DNA of 54,382 nucleotides from Leptolyngbyaceae cyanobacterium RM1_1_2 (GCA_012032345.1 JAAUQI010000033.1:1-54382); one strand, 5' to 3'; counted from the stretch's first letter, positions 18,054-28,198 are shown. Translations and numbers: made by a program. Notes: a model not told the origin generated them from the letters alone.

Positions 18054-18196
18054 CGTGTCTGGGCAAAATTGATAAGAAACTTGATGATGGGATCTCCTCA
18101 TTTATTATTTTCGTCGATTAAATTGTTGTAATGATAGGGCTTGCTCACTTAGCTCAACTGCCGCGCTAGCCTGCTTACTTCCAGTCCTATACGCTC

Positions 18197-20083
18197 TTGA
18201 AAACTGTGCAGCTTTCGTTTTTAGCCCAGACGTTGACCCAGACGTTGACCCAGACGTTGACCCACCAGCTCCGCCTAAAGCCTCATACTTGGAAATGGGT
18301 AAGTTCTTTGCTTTTGGGCAGCATTATTGCGATCGCCGGGAGCCTAAGAGTTCCTGGAATTGCCCTGAGCCGTCTTACCATCCGCATTGGGCCAATTGCT
18401 CAGACCATTGAACTGGCTGACTTAGAAGACTTTGCGCAGACGGGGGCAGTGCCGCCTCGCCTGCGGCTGTACAGCACTTTTTTGACGCCTCAGGTGCGGC
18501 AGGTATTACAAAAACAGCTATCGATTGATCCTGAAATCAGCGATCGCGTTGTTGATGATATTTTACAGTCGGCCAATGGTGAACTGCTGCTAGATACGCT
18601 TTCAACCATTGCCCCAGATTTATCTGTTGATCAGCTCCGGGCTGCTATCCGACTGGCAGCGGTGAGTACCGATGGCCTTAGCGTGCTCGGCATTTTGAGA
18701 GCCTTGCCCCAGGAGAGTCTTGAAGTTGACGCCAGCGCCGCGATCGCGCTGATTTCTCAGCTCAATCTGTCGCGGCTAGAGAGTCAGGCCCTCAGCGGCG
18801 TTTTAGACTACGAGCTAACCAGTACTGAGTCGGCTTTTCAAGCCAACTTTGACCCTGCTGCCCCTGGGCCATATGATTTTGAACAGTGGGAACTGCGGCT
18901 GCGCGACCGCGACCGCGATCGCATTGTGCCAGTAGATATCTACTGGAGCGAACAAAATAACGGACCGCTGGTCGTCCTCTCTCACGGTTTTGGAGCCGAT
19001 CGCCGCTTTTTAGCCTACGTCGCCAAACATCTAGCCTCTTACGGGCTAACAGTTGTTGCTATCGAGCATCCCGGTAGCAACGTATCCGCCCTCTCTGCAA
19101 CTGAGCTAGACCCCAGAGCCAGCCGAGAGCCTAGCCGCATTCTACCCGCCACTGAATTTATCGATCGTCCTAAAGACGTCAGCTTTGTCCTAGATCAGCT
19201 AGCCCGACTTAATCAATATTCTTTCGCCCTGCGAGGCAAGCTCAATACTCGTCAGGTCACACTCATCGGCCACTCCTTAGGCGGCTATACAGGGCTGGCC
19301 TTAGCCGGTGCCCGACTCGACATTCAAGCCCTAAAGCGCTCCTGTAGTAATTTAATTCCGGTGGGCCTATCCCCCGCAGACTGGCTACAATGTGCCGCTG
19401 TAGATTTGCCGCGTCAAACCTATGATCTCAGTGATGAGCGGATCCAGCAGGTTGTAGCAATGAACCCGATTACAGGGGATCTCTTCGGCAGCCAGGGACT
19501 TAGCCAGGTCACCGTACCCACGCTAATCTTAACCAGCACCAATGACGGGGTGACGCCAACTATCAAGCAGCAGCTCAGGCCCTTTTCTCAGCTAGCAGGG
19601 TCAAAGTATCTAGTCGCAGTAATTGGCGGCACTCACCTCAGCGTTGGCGATCCTGACAATATCAATCCGGCCCTACAGCAAATCCCTTTCATGCCGGAGC
19701 TGCAGGGAGAAGAAACGCAGCATGTTCGACAATTCCTGCAGGGACTGCTGCTGAGCTTTGTCAAGCAAGAGACTCCAGAGGCAGCACTTTACTCACCCTT
19801 TCTGAGTGCCGCTTACGCTCAGTCTGAGTCTACCCCCGATTTACCGATTCGCTTTGGCACTGAGCTACCGAGCAGCCTGACTAGCTGGCTGCGACTCACA
19901 GGCAGTTGGTCAGGCAAAAGCCGTAGCTCCACCCGCCTCTTTGCTTCACTGATACACCTAGAGGCTATTCAGGTGAATAACCGTTTGGTTCGCCTGCAGC
20001 ATCATGTCTTTGCTTATTTGCGCCTCAGCTATCCACCGCTGATTGTGCTTGACTGGCCTCTGGAGCATCCGCCGCAAAGTTAG
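18197..20083 (+). CDS. DUF1400 alpha/beta hydrolase
   Basis: This 628-residue protein has an N-terminal membrane segment or signal (SSLLLGSIIAIAGSLRVPGI), a DUF1400 region (about residues 55-190) and an alpha/beta hydrolase domain. The catalytic parts are VVLSHGFGADRRFL, the nucleophile elbow LIGHSLGGYTG with its serine, LTSTNDGVTP as the likely acid loop and GGTHLSVGD as the histidine loop. It is probably exported, as usual for cyanobacterial DUF1400 proteins. The start is a TTG at 18197. Residues about 11-21 repeat QTLT, coded by three 12-bp direct repeats at 18226-18261. Substrate is unknown. It converges with a one-base gap on the pentapeptide gene. Confidence 0.85.
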   Translation: MKTVQLSFLAQTLTQTLTQTLTHQLRLKPHTWKWVSSLLLGSIIAIAGSLRVPGIALSRLTIRIGPIAQTIELADLEDFAQTGAVPPRLRLYSTFLTPQVRQVLQKQLSIDPEISDRVVDDILQSANGELLLDTLSTIAPDLSVDQLRAAIRLAAVSTDGLSVLGILRALPQESLEVDASAAIALISQLNLSRLESQALSGVLDYELTSTESAFQANFDPAAPGPYDFEQWELRLRDRDRDRIVPVDIYWSEQNNGPLVVLSHGFGADRRFLAYVAKHLASYGLTVVAIEHPGSNVSALSATELDPRASREPSRILPATEFIDRPKDVSFVLDQLARLNQYSFALRGKLNTRQVTLIGHSLGGYTGLALAGARLDIQALKRSCSNLIPVGLSPADWLQCAAVDLPRQTYDLSDERIQQVVAMNPITGDLFGSQGLSQVTVPTLILTSTNDGVTPTIKQQLRPFSQLAGSKYLVAVIGGTHLSVGDPDNINPALQQIPFMPELQGEETQHVRQFLQGLLLSFVKQETPEAALYSPFLSAAYAQSESTPDLPIRFGTELPSSLTSWLRLTGSWSGKSRSSTRLFASLIHLEAIQVNNRLVRLQHHVFAYLRLSYPPLIVLDWPLEHPPQS

Positions 20084-20084
20084 C

Positions 20085-20945
20085 CTATTCGTGTGTCACA
20101 CCGTCAGGCAAAATCGCCCCGGTTAAATCGGCGTGGCGCAGGTTGGCATAGGTTAAGCTGGCATTGATTAAGACAGCTTCAGTCAAAATAGCGCCACTGA
20201 GATTTGACCAGTTTAGCCTAGCCCGATACAGCGTGGCTCCCCTAAGATTAGCCCCCCGTAGAGAACTCCAGCTCAGGTTGGCCCCGCGTAAATTAGCGCG
20301 ACTGAGATTAGCATTTACCAGATTGGTACCTTTGAGTCGGGCGCGGCTGAGATCCACATCTCGCAGGTCAGCACCCTCCAAAGTGGCCCCAGTGAGAATA
20401 ACACCCACCATGCTGGCATTTTCCAAAACGGCTCCGTTGAGCAGGGCACTCGTGAGATTGGCGCTGTCGAGTACCGCCGCCGTCAGGTCGCAGCTGAGCA
20501 TTTTGGCTCTGCTTAAGCTGCTTTCGCTGAGATTAGCCTCTCGTAAAGTGGCGCTGTCTAAGTTAGACTCGCTCAGATTGGCTTCGCGTAAATTGGCTTG
20601 GTAAAACTGAGTCCTGGTTAGGTTGGCGCTGCGGATACCAGCTTCAGCAAGATCTGCCTGCTGTAGGTTGGCGTCTGTCAGGTCAGCACCAATCAAATTT
20701 GTCAAACGTAGCACTGCCTGAGCCAGATTGGTTCCTATCAAAACAGCCTCTCGCAAGTTGGCACCGACTAGGTGTGCTCCTGATAAATTAGTCTGGCGCA
20801 GATTGGCCTGCCGCAAATTGATATCCGCCAAATTGCTGTTAGCTAAGTCGATATTAGCTAAGTCAGCATTGCGAAAATCTCTTTCGCCTGCGGCATAGCG
20901 CTTTAGCAGTTCTTCTGCGTTCATAAATTCTGTCTCAATCGTCAA
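20085..20945 (-). CDS. Pentapeptide repeat protein
   Basis: This 286-residue protein is almost entirely A(D/N)Lxx pentapeptide repeats after a short N-terminal lead (FMNAEELLKRYAAGERDFRN), and should form a right-handed quadrilateral beta helix. Typical runs are LANIDLANSNLADINLRQAN and LRGANLRGATLYRARLNWSN. The lead segment NAEELLKRYAAGERDF is common among cyanobacterial pentapeptide proteins. There is no signal peptide, so it is probably cytosolic or thylakoid-facing. Function is not known. An ORF on the opposite strand reflects the repeats and is not a gene. Confidence 0.92.
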   Translation of the reverse strand: MTIETEFMNAEELLKRYAAGERDFRNADLANIDLANSNLADINLRQANLRQTNLSGAHLVGANLREAVLIGTNLAQAVLRLTNLIGADLTDANLQQADLAEAGIRSANLTRTQFYQANLREANLSESNLDSATLREANLSESSLSRAKMLSCDLTAAVLDSANLTSALLNGAVLENASMVGVILTGATLEGADLRDVDLSRARLKGTNLVNANLSRANLRGANLSWSSLRGANLRGATLYRARLNWSNLSGAILTEAVLINASLTYANLRHADLTGAILPDGVTHE

Positions 20946-21166
20946 TTTTTATGCCAGCTTTAGTCTGCTGCTCATTTCACGGGTTAGAGTGCGTTCAATT
21001 TAGCTGGACAGGCTAGCGAAAAGATTCTCTGGCTCTGGCTACCAGCTTACCCAGCCTTGCCCTTGAGTAGGTCAAAGCGGCTGAGCGAGCAGGCTTGTAT
21101 TCTATAAAAGTAAAGGCATAAAAGATACAGATTGCTACCTGTGTGCGCTCGGGCACGCTCTGGCTG

Positions 21167-21209
21167 GTTTGATTGCCCTATTTGATGGCCTCAAATAGGG
21201 CAATCAAAC
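21167..21209. repeat. Perfect 19-bp inverted repeat with 5-nt loop
   Basis: The arm GTTTGATTGCCCTATTTGA (21167-21185) is an exact reverse complement of 21191-21209, with loop TGGCC. There is no T-run after either arm, so a standard intrinsic terminator is unlikely. It lies in the 544-base space 20946-21489 between a minus-strand pentapeptide gene and ilvD. The rest of this space has no gene I can support; a second weaker structured area lies at 21336-21440. Confidence 0.85.
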
Positions 21210-21335
21210 TGACTGCCATTTGAATCTGCACTATCACTCCGAATGAGTGGCATATTTATAAGAAGCTAGTCGATCTCAAGCAGGGGGCTGGCGACTGTGA
21301 GATTCCAAACTTGAGTCACACAAAAGCTGGTGAAT

Positions 21336-21440
21336 ATAGCGATCCTATCTGGATGGTGAAAGGACTTTTCCCCAGGAAAAGCTTTTGACAACTCTCTCTT
21401 ACCACAAGTGATTTAGGACTGCTATATCTGGATGGAAGGG
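21336..21440. repeat. Imperfect direct repeats with a small hairpin
   Basis: TATCTGGATGGTGAAAGG (21346-21363) and TATCTGGATGGAAGGG (21425-21440) are imperfect direct copies. Each is preceded by a similar ATAGC or GCTATA element. Between them CTTTTCC (21365-21371) pairs with GGAAAAG (21375-21381) across a 3-base loop. This looks like part of a dispersed repeat or insertion-sequence remnant upstream of ilvD, but no boundary is clear. Confidence 0.4.
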
Positions 21441-21489
21441 CAGAATCAGCGTCCCAATGATACCTCAGTGAACTGTGAAGGATAAAGAT

Positions 21490-23181
21490 ATGTCGGATAA
21501 CCGCCAAAGTCAGGTTGTAACCCAGGGAGTTCAGCGCACGCCGAATCGGGCTATGCTGCGAGCAGTTGGTTTTCAAGATGAAGATTTCAACAAACCGATT
21601 GTGGGCTTAGCGAATGGCTACAGCACGATTACCCCCTGCAATATGGGCATTAACGTGTTGGCGCAGCGGGCTGAGGTGGCTTTGAAAGAAGCGGGTGTCA
21701 TGCCTCAGATGTTTGGCACGATTACTATTAGCGATGGCATCTCAATGGGCACTGAAGGGATGAAGTATTCTCTGGTGTCGCGGGAAGTCATTGCAGACTC
21801 GATTGAGACTGCCTGTACCGGGCAAAGCATGGACGGGGTTTTGGCGATTGGTGGCTGTGATAAAAACATGCCGGGGGCCATGATTGCGATCGCCCGTATG
21901 AATATTCCAGCCGTGTTTGTCTATGGCGGCACCATCAAGCCAGGGCACTACAACGGCCAGGATCTTACCGTAGTCAGCGCCTTTGAGGCAGTAGGTCAGT
22001 ACAGCGCTGGCAAAATTGATGCAGCGGAACTGGCAGCGGTGGAGCGCCATGCCTGTCCGGGAGCAGGTTCCTGCGGCGGTATGTTTACCGCGAATACAAT
22101 GTCGTCAGCCTTTGAGGCCATGGGCATGAGTTTGCCCTATTCTTCGACGATGGCGGCTGAGGATGAGGAAAAAGCCGAGAGCACTGAAAAATCTGCCTTT
22201 GTCTTAGCAGCCGCAGTTCGGCAGCAGATTTTACCCAAAGAAATTTTGACCCGAGCCGCCTTTGAAAACGCCATTGCTGTGATTATGGCTGTGGGTGGCT
22301 CAACTAACTCAGTGCTGCACCTGCTGGCGATCGCCCATGCTGTCGGCGTTGAGCTAACCTTAGATGACTTTGAGACTATCCGGGCTAAAGTGCCTGTCTT
22401 CTGCGATCTTAAGCCTTCGGGCCGCTACGTCGCTACTGACTTACACCAGGCAGGCGGCATTCCCCAGGTAATGAAGATGCTGCTAAACCGTAAGCTTTTA
22501 CACGGTGAGGCGCTGACCGTCAGTGGTCAGACGGTGGCTGAAGTCTTGGCTGAGGTGCCTGATCAGCCCCGCTCTGATCAAGACGTGATTCGACCCTTTG
22601 AGCAGCCGCTTTATGCTCAAGGGCATCTGGGCATTCTCCGGGGCAACTTGGCACCTGAGGGGGCCGTAGCCAAGCTAACAGGCATCAAAAACCGCAGTAT
22701 TACGGGGCCTGCCCGGGTGTTTGACTCAGAAGAAGACTGCCTAGACGCGATTCTAGCGGGTAAAATCCAGGCGGGTGATGTGATTGTGGTGCGCTATGAG
22801 GGGCCAAAAGGCGGGCCGGGAATGCGGGAGATGCTGGCCCCGACGTCGGCTATTATCGGGGCAGGACTAGGAGACACGGTGGGCCTGATCACTGATGGGC
22901 GCTTTTCTGGCGGTACCTATGGCATGGTAGTTGGGCATGTCGCCCCGGAAGCTGCAGTCGGCGGCGCGATCGCTCTGATTAGAGAAGGCGACTCGATCAC
23001 TATTGACGCTGACAGCCGCCGACTGCAGCTTGAGATTACCGACCACGAATTAGCTCAGCGCCGTCAGGTCTGGCAGCCACGCCTCCCCCGCTATACCCAG
23101 GGCGTTTTGGCAAAATATACCAGGCTGGTAGCCTCCAGCAGCCGGGGCGCTGTCACCGACCTGGATTTGTTTGACGCCTAG
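21490..23181 (+). CDS. ilvD: Dihydroxy-acid dehydratase
   Basis: IlvD catalyses the third step of valine, leucine and isoleucine synthesis and carries an iron-sulfur cluster. The 563-residue protein has the cluster cysteines in [29 protein letters not shown] and [17 protein letters not shown], and ends with the usual C-terminal domain ([20 protein letters not shown]). I start at 21490 because AAGGAT lies just upstream; the frame is open to a GTG at 21475. It converges with hslO. Confidence 0.96.
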   Translation: MSDNRQSQVVTQGVQRTPNRAMLRAVGFQDEDFNKPIVGLANGYSTITPCNMGINVLAQRAEVALKEAGVMPQMFGTITISDGISMGTEGMKYSLVSREVIADSIETACTGQSMDGVLAIGGCDKNMPGAMIAIARMNIPAVFVYGGTIKPGHYNGQDLTVVSAFEAVGQYSAGKIDAAELAAVERHACPGAGSCGGMFTANTMSSAFEAMGMSLPYSSTMAAEDEEKAESTEKSAFVLAAAVRQQILPKEILTRAAFENAIAVIMAVGGSTNSVLHLLAIAHAVGVELTLDDFETIRAKVPVFCDLKPSGRYVATDLHQAGGIPQVMKMLLNRKLLHGEALTVSGQTVAEVLAEVPDQPRSDQDVIRPFEQPLYAQGHLGILRGNLAPEGAVAKLTGIKNRSITGPARVFDSEEDCLDAILAGKIQAGDVIVVRYEGPKGGPGMREMLAPTSAIIGAGLGDTVGLITDGRFSGGTYGMVVGHVAPEAAVGGAIALIREGDSITIDADSRRLQLEITDHELAQRRQVWQPRLPRYTQGVLAKYTRLVASSSRGAVTDLDLFDA

Positions 23182-23323
23182 CGCAGCATGTCGTCATCAT
23201 CGTGAATGACTCAATACTCCGCGTAGTGCAAGGCTGCTTGCTGTAGCCGTTTGGGTAGCTTCTCCATTGTTTCCAAAACAGCTGTCCGCAGGATATTTTT
23301 TCCTCTGGCAAAGCTGTTGGTAA

Positions 23324-24229
23324 TTAAGACGAAGACTGGGCCAGCTCTAAATCATCAATGAGCTGCGAGAGCTGATCGCTGTTGGCGTTATAAACCTGAT
23401 TGCAAAAATGGCAGGTCACCTCAGCCCCGTTGTCTTTCTCAATCATGTCGGCCAGTTCTTCTTTGCCTAGTAGCTTTAGAGCGCTAAGCATTCGGTCTTC
23501 AGAACAAGGGCAGTTGAACCGAACCAGCTGAGTTTCTGGAAAAATTTTCAGCCCCATATCGCCAACTAAACTGTCGAAAATCTGGGGCAACGTCTTATTT
23601 TGCCGCAGCAGGGGCGTAAACCCGCTTAGGTTTGAAAGGCGCGACTCTAGGGCGGTCACCAGTTCTGGATTTTCAGCCGCCTTGGGTAAAACCTGTAGCA
23701 AAAGACCGCCAGCCGCCTCAACACCGTTAGCCCCAACAAAAACACCCAAAACCAGAGCCGAAGGGGTCTGCTCTGATGTGGCTAAATAGTAGGTCAGATC
23801 CTCCCCAATTTCGCCAGAAACCAGCTCTACCGTACTGGAGTAAGGATAGCCATAGCCCACATCTCGAATCACATAAACATAGCCCTCTCGTCCGACCGCA
23901 CCGCCGACATCAAGCTTGCCTCGCTCATTCAGGGGCAGCTCGATCGCCGGGTTATCCACATATCCTCGCACTGTTCCATCCAGACCAGCATCGATCAAAA
24001 TGCCCCCCAGAGGGCCATCCCCCTTGATGCGAATATTCACCCGAGATTCGGCCCGCTTCATATTAGAAACTAGCAAAAGCCCTGCCGACATAGTCCGACC
24101 CAGGGCAGCAGTAGCAACATAGGAAAGATTGTGACGCTGTCGGGCAACTTCAGTGAGTTTCGTCGTAATGACGCCTACGACTCGAATCCCACCCTCTGCA
24201 GCAGTTGCCCGAATTAATTGATCTGCCAT
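23324..24229 (-). CDS. hslO: Redox-regulated chaperone Hsp33
   Basis: Hsp33 is a cytosolic holdase switched on by oxidation of four zinc-binding cysteines. The 301-residue protein contains the family core (GPLGGILIDAGLDGTVRGYV) and the C-terminal cysteine motifs FNCPCSEDRM (CxC) and VTCHFCNQVY (CxxC). It converges with ilvD and is divergent from the SRPBCC-like gene. Confidence 0.95.
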   Translation of the reverse strand: MADQLIRATAAEGGIRVVGVITTKLTEVARQRHNLSYVATAALGRTMSAGLLLVSNMKRAESRVNIRIKGDGPLGGILIDAGLDGTVRGYVDNPAIELPLNERGKLDVGGAVGREGYVYVIRDVGYGYPYSSTVELVSGEIGEDLTYYLATSEQTPSALVLGVFVGANGVEAAGGLLLQVLPKAAENPELVTALESRLSNLSGFTPLLRQNKTLPQIFDSLVGDMGLKIFPETQLVRFNCPCSEDRMLSALKLLGKEELADMIEKDNGAEVTCHFCNQVYNANSDQLSQLIDDLELAQSSS

Positions 24230-24494
24230 TAGGAAGCCTGCTTAACAATTGTCAGTATTTCTATTTTAAGAGGTGTCGCCAGCAGGACAGCCATTTCGGG
24301 TTTTTAGGGAGAGTGGTGATTACCGTCCGCTACTGCTCTGCCGCCAACTGGCTTTTTACTTTTCAACTAGAAAAGTAAAAATTAGGGCGGGCGTGCCCGC
24401 TCCATCAGGGCTAAACCGTTTAAATCACTCCACTGACTTTCAGAGCGTCTGTCATACTAAAAGGGCAGTTAGGTCACGATCCGCTAGAGCCGCT

Positions 24495-24887
24495 ATGTTA
24501 GGGACATTTCAACAGAGCAATTTGCGAATTGAGGTCAATGCTCCTGAAGCTGCCATTCGTGAGCAGTTAACTTCGCCATCTCAGTTTCGTCAGTGGTTGT
24601 GGCCACAGCGATTTTCAACCGGACTGCCGACACTGACGCCTGGTCTAACGTTTAGTGGCTATATCGGGCCTGTCGAAATTCAGCATCGGGTCGAATCAGT
24701 TTCTCCCAACCGCTTAGAACTACTGCTCTGTGGCGGCATTGATGGTTTTCATCACTGGTATTGGGGAGACGGCTGGCTACAGTCTAACCTTGAGGGGGTT
24801 TCTCTACTACCGCTTAATCTGGCACAGACGCTGAGCTTATTTCGACTACGCCAGTCTTTAGAAGCGCCTCTGCCCGTATCAGGTTAG
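24495..24887 (+). CDS. SRPBCC-like small protein
   Basis: This 130-residue protein looks like a member of the SRPBCC (START/Bet v 1-like) superfamily in cyanobacteria: an N-terminal strand (SNLRIEVNAPEAAIREQL), a helix with FRQWLWPQRF, and a GFHHWYWGDGWLQSNLEGVS segment before the C-terminal helix. The ATG at 24495 is preferred, since the open frame upstream to 24273 has no family resemblance. Ligand and role are unknown. A 6-bp GCGGGC/GCCCGC hairpin lies upstream at 24387-24400. Confidence 0.6.
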   Translation: MLGTFQQSNLRIEVNAPEAAIREQLTSPSQFRQWLWPQRFSTGLPTLTPGLTFSGYIGPVEIQHRVESVSPNRLELLLCGGIDGFHHWYWGDGWLQSNLEGVSLLPLNLAQTLSLFRLRQSLEAPLPVSG

Positions 24888-24902
24888 GCAAAGAGCGGAA
24901 AA

Positions 24903-26315
24903 TTAGTCAGGGACGACGTCGGGGTCAAGAGTAGGGTCAAAGTCTTGGGCGTCTTTGGCGTCTTTGGCCTCTTGGGCCTTTTGGGCCTTAAAGGGGATAT
25001 GACTGGCCGAGGTGTCTGAGGGCAACTGCGTTCGCAGTCTAACCGAAGCTCCGTGAGACGGTAACCCTTCGGCCTGGGTTAGTGCGTCAATGGCACCCGC
25101 AACCTGCTGCAAAGCCTGGGGCGAATATTGAATCAGGCTGGAGTGCTTCATAAAGGTTTCTGTTCCCAAAGCAGAGGCGTAGCGGGCCGCGCCTGAGGTG
25201 GGCAGGGTGTGGTTAGGGCCGGCTAGATAGTCACCGACCGCTTCTGGGGTTGAGTGGCCTAGAAAAATAGCCCCTGCATGACGAATATGCTCTAGTAGCC
25301 GCCAGGGGTCTTCGACTTCTAGCTCTAGATGCTCTGGAGCAAATTCGTTTGAGAGCTGGGCGGCTGTCTCTAGTGAGTCTACGACGATGGCAATGCCGTA
25401 GTGCGCGATCGCCTTTTCGGTCAGTGTTTGACGGGGATGATCAATTAGCTGGCGTTCTACTTCAGCTGCGACCTGCTGGGCTAGCTCGACATCCGGTGTG
25501 ATTAAAATAGCGGCGGCCAAAGGGTCGTGTTCTGCCTGAGCCAGTAAATCTGCGGCTACATGAGCAGAATTAGCCGTCTGGTCAGCAATCACCAAAACTT
25601 CTGAAGGCCCCGCCAGCGAATCGATCCCCACCGTTCCATAGACCAATTTTTTGGCTAGGGTGACGTAGATGTTGCCGGGGCCAGTAATGACGTCTACCTT
25701 GGGAATTGTCTCAGTACCATAGGCTAAAGCCGCGATCGCCTGTGCCCCACCCACCCGATAAATCTCTTGCACGCCTGCCTCTTGAGCAGCTACCAGTACC
25801 GCCGGATTCAAGCTACCGCCTTCTCCCGGCGGCGTCACCATAACCAGACGCGGCACCCCTGCCACTTTAGCGGGAATCGCGTTCATCAGCACGGTGCTAG
25901 GGTAAGCAGCCCGCCCCCCCGGCACGTAAATCCCCGCCCGATCAACTGGCGTGTAGCGCTTGCCCAAAACCACCTCATTTTCGCCAAAATTCACCCAGCT
26001 CTTAGGGATTCGCTGTCGATGAAATTGCTCAATATTATGGCAGGCGAGCTGAATAGCCTCCAGCAGCTTCTTTGAAACTTGCTGATAGGCGGCATCTAGC
26101 TCCACCCCCCGTACCCGCATCTGCTCGCGGCTCAAAGTTTGCTGATCGAATTCTGCTGTGTAGTGCAAAACAGCCTGGTCGCCAAGTCGCTTGACCGTTT
26201 GCAGCACTTCTCTAACCGTCGCTTCTTTATGCACGACCTGGTTATCGTGAGTACGTGCGCAAATACGCTGAATTTCTGCCTTTGCCTCAGCCAACTGATG
26301 AATAATTCGCAGCAT
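24903..26315 (-). CDS. hisD: Histidinol dehydrogenase with low-complexity tail
   Basis: HisD oxidises L-histidinol to L-histidine in two NAD-dependent steps and needs zinc. Typical segments are YVPGGRAAYPSTVLMNAIPA, VDVITGPGNIYVTLAKKLVY, LAGPSEVLVIADQT and AGPNHTLPTSGAARYASALG. At 470 residues it exceeds the usual 425-435 because the C-terminus carries a charged tail of about 30 residues with KAQ, EAK and DAK units. Five imperfect 9-bp units at 24942-24986 encode that tail. It stands alone, with hisB at 47461 separate. Confidence 0.95.
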   Translation of the reverse strand: MLRIIHQLAEAKAEIQRICARTHDNQVVHKEATVREVLQTVKRLGDQAVLHYTAEFDQQTLSREQMRVRGVELDAAYQQVSKKLLEAIQLACHNIEQFHRQRIPKSWVNFGENEVVLGKRYTPVDRAGIYVPGGRAAYPSTVLMNAIPAKVAGVPRLVMVTPPGEGGSLNPAVLVAAQEAGVQEIYRVGGAQAIAALAYGTETIPKVDVITGPGNIYVTLAKKLVYGTVGIDSLAGPSEVLVIADQTANSAHVAADLLAQAEHDPLAAAILITPDVELAQQVAAEVERQLIDHPRQTLTEKAIAHYGIAIVVDSLETAAQLSNEFAPEHLELEVEDPWRLLEHIRHAGAIFLGHSTPEAVGDYLAGPNHTLPTSGAARYASALGTETFMKHSSLIQYSPQALQQVAGAIDALTQAEGLPSHGASVRLRTQLPSDTSASHIPFKAQKAQEAKDAKDAQDFDPTLDPDVVPD

Positions 26316-26515
26316 TGCAGCAGGGTAGTGGGAAAACCAAGTTCGAGATTACCGCTGGAAGAGTCGGCCCAGCCGCTCTATAATTCAGAAGAAGCAACCG
26401 GAGCGTGCCATCCTCAACGATCTATAGCTTAGCGCGAATTTTCACTGCGGCATAACATAAGCTCAAGATAAGTGCTATGATTATTTATCCGGTGACAATT
26501 AGACTAGGGCTGACT

Positions 26516-26815
26516 GTGGCAAATATTAAGTCTGCAATTAAGCGTATCAAAACTGCGGAGCGCAACCGTCTGCATAATAAATCCTACAAGTCTGCGGTGA
26601 AAACCTTGACCAAGCGTTATCTCGCTGCGGTTGATGCTTACGCGGCTGAGCCGTCTTCAGAGAACATGCAAGAAGTTCAAGAGCGGATGGCAGCCGCCTA
26701 CAGCAAGATTGATAAGGCTGTTAAGCGAGGCGTTATACACGCTAACTTGGGTGCTCGTCGTAAGTCGCGTCTGGCCCATGCCCTCAAGCAGCACGAGCAG
26801 CCTCTTGCCTCCTAG
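26516..26815 (+). CDS. rpsT: 30S ribosomal protein S20
   Basis: S20 binds 16S rRNA early in 30S assembly. The protein (99 residues) has the basic N-terminus [20 protein letters not shown] and a mostly helical body rich in lysine and alanine. The start is the GTG at 26516, preceded by AGGG; an ATG at 26477 adds 13 residues not in the family. It begins the conserved cyanobacterial order rpsT-tatD-rpoB-rpoC1-rpoC2, with tatD 50 bases downstream. Confidence 0.96.
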   Translation: MANIKSAIKRIKTAERNRLHNKSYKSAVKTLTKRYLAAVDAYAAEPSSENMQEVQERMAAAYSKIDKAVKRGVIHANLGARRKSRLAHALKQHEQPLAS

Positions 26816-26865
26816 GAGACACGCTTCTTTCTGCGGGTTTCTTTTGAAGCAGTGAACTGGTTGCT

Positions 26866-27654
26866 ATGCCGCTAATCGACACACACGTTCATATTAATTT
26901 CGATTCCTTCCAGCCAGATTTAGATGAAGTGGCTTTAGCCTGGAGACAGGCAGGGGTCGTTCACCTGATCCATTCGTGCGTTGAGCCTGATGAATTTGTC
27001 GGTATTCAAGCGATCGCCGATCGTTTCCCGGAAGTCTCTTTTGCAGTAGGGCTTCACCCCCTGGATATGGACAAATGGGATGCCCCAATGCCGGGTCGGA
27101 TTAAAGCGCTGGCTCAGTCTGATGAGCGAGTTGTCGCCATTGGCGAAATCGGGCTTGATTTTTACAAGGCTGAGAATCGGGAGGTGCAAGAGGTGGCCCT
27201 GTGGGAGCAGCTTCAAATTGCTCAGGCGCTTGGTTTACCCGTTATTATTCACTGTCGAGAAGCGGCGGAGTCAATGGTTCAACTTCTCAAGCGGTTTTGG
27301 CAGGAAGTAGGGCCAGTTAGAGGTGTCATGCACTGCTGGTCGGGCACACCGACTGAAACCCAGTGGTTTTTAGATTTAGGGTTTTATATTAGCTTTAGCG
27401 GCATTGTTACCTTTAAGAATGCCCATCAGGTTAAGGCTTCGGCACAGATGGTACCCATCGAGCGCTTGCTGATTGAGACTGACTGTCCTTTTTTAAGTCC
27501 GGTTCCCAAGCGTAAAGAGCGGCGAAATCAGCCCGCTTACGTCCGCTATGTCGCTGATACTGTAGCGCAGCTGAGATCAACCTCACCAGAGGTTATTGCT
27601 CAGCAGACCACAGAAAATGCCTGCCGTCTATTTGGTCTTTCATTTTCTATCTAA
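26866..27654 (+). CDS. tatD: TatD-family metal-dependent hydrolase
   Basis: TatD proteins are TIM-barrel metal-dependent DNases of the amidohydrolase superfamily and act in the cytosol. The metal ligands appear in [45 protein letters not shown] and [10 protein letters not shown]. The 262-residue length is normal. It is between rpsT and rpoB on the same strand. Confidence 0.95.
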   Translation: MPLIDTHVHINFDSFQPDLDEVALAWRQAGVVHLIHSCVEPDEFVGIQAIADRFPEVSFAVGLHPLDMDKWDAPMPGRIKALAQSDERVVAIGEIGLDFYKAENREVQEVALWEQLQIAQALGLPVIIHCREAAESMVQLLKRFWQEVGPVRGVMHCWSGTPTETQWFLDLGFYISFSGIVTFKNAHQVKASAQMVPIERLLIETDCPFLSPVPKRKERRNQPAYVRYVADTVAQLRSTSPEVIAQQTTENACRLFGLSFSI

Positions 27655-28198
27655 ACGAGGGGTGCTCAGGCAGCTGCGATCGCGGTGAACAAGAATAATA
27701 TCTCTTCCGGTGTGGTAATGTCTAATGTTCTGCATTTGTAGCTCAGCAAATTCTTTGACTCCTCAGAATGTTTGATGCCATCGTTCTTTTTTCAAACTGG
27801 CTATCGGTTCTTGGAATTTTTGGCCTTGGCTAGATTTTCCAAAGCAAGACTTTTACAACTGCGACCTGCTATTTGCCCTTATCTCTCCATAGCTCAGAAT
27901 GAATCAAGCGTTAAGCTGTCTATCTACTCACTTTGTTAGTACTTGTGCGATCGCAGTGCTTCTAACGCCAGCAATTTTATTGACACCTTCAAAGAAGATG
28001 CGGTTTTTGCAGCGGCTGCAACCTAATCTTCTGTTCTTAGTTGAGCTTAAGACGTTTGTTTTTCGAGAAGAGCGCCGTTTTGTTGGCCCTATCACTTTTT
28101 AGTTTGCCACTTTGTGTGGCTTTAGCGGTTATTCCAGTTCAATGGCTTAACCGCTACACGCTTTACTGAAGTCCAGGTACGATCTGTTGAGGAAAGGC
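27655..28198 (+). promoter_or_regulatory. Long rpoB upstream region with hairpin
   Basis: This 544-base gap has no gene I can support; a 67-codon ORF at 27899-28102 has no recognisable features. TAGCGGTTA (28123-28131) pairs perfectly with TAACCGCTA (28148-28156), with a 16-base loop, about 43 bases before the rpoB start. It may be part of the rpoB leader transcript. A strong ribosome-binding site AGGAAAGG directly precedes the ATG at 28199. I could not place the promoter. Confidence 0.5.

Noticed and set aside
20164-20604. Long plus-strand ORF over the pentapeptide gene
   Set aside because: It is the antisense shadow of the periodic repeats and has no start context or domain.
27899-28102. 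67-codon ORF in the rpoB upstream region
   Set aside because: No ribosome-binding site, no recognisable features; treated as part of the leader.
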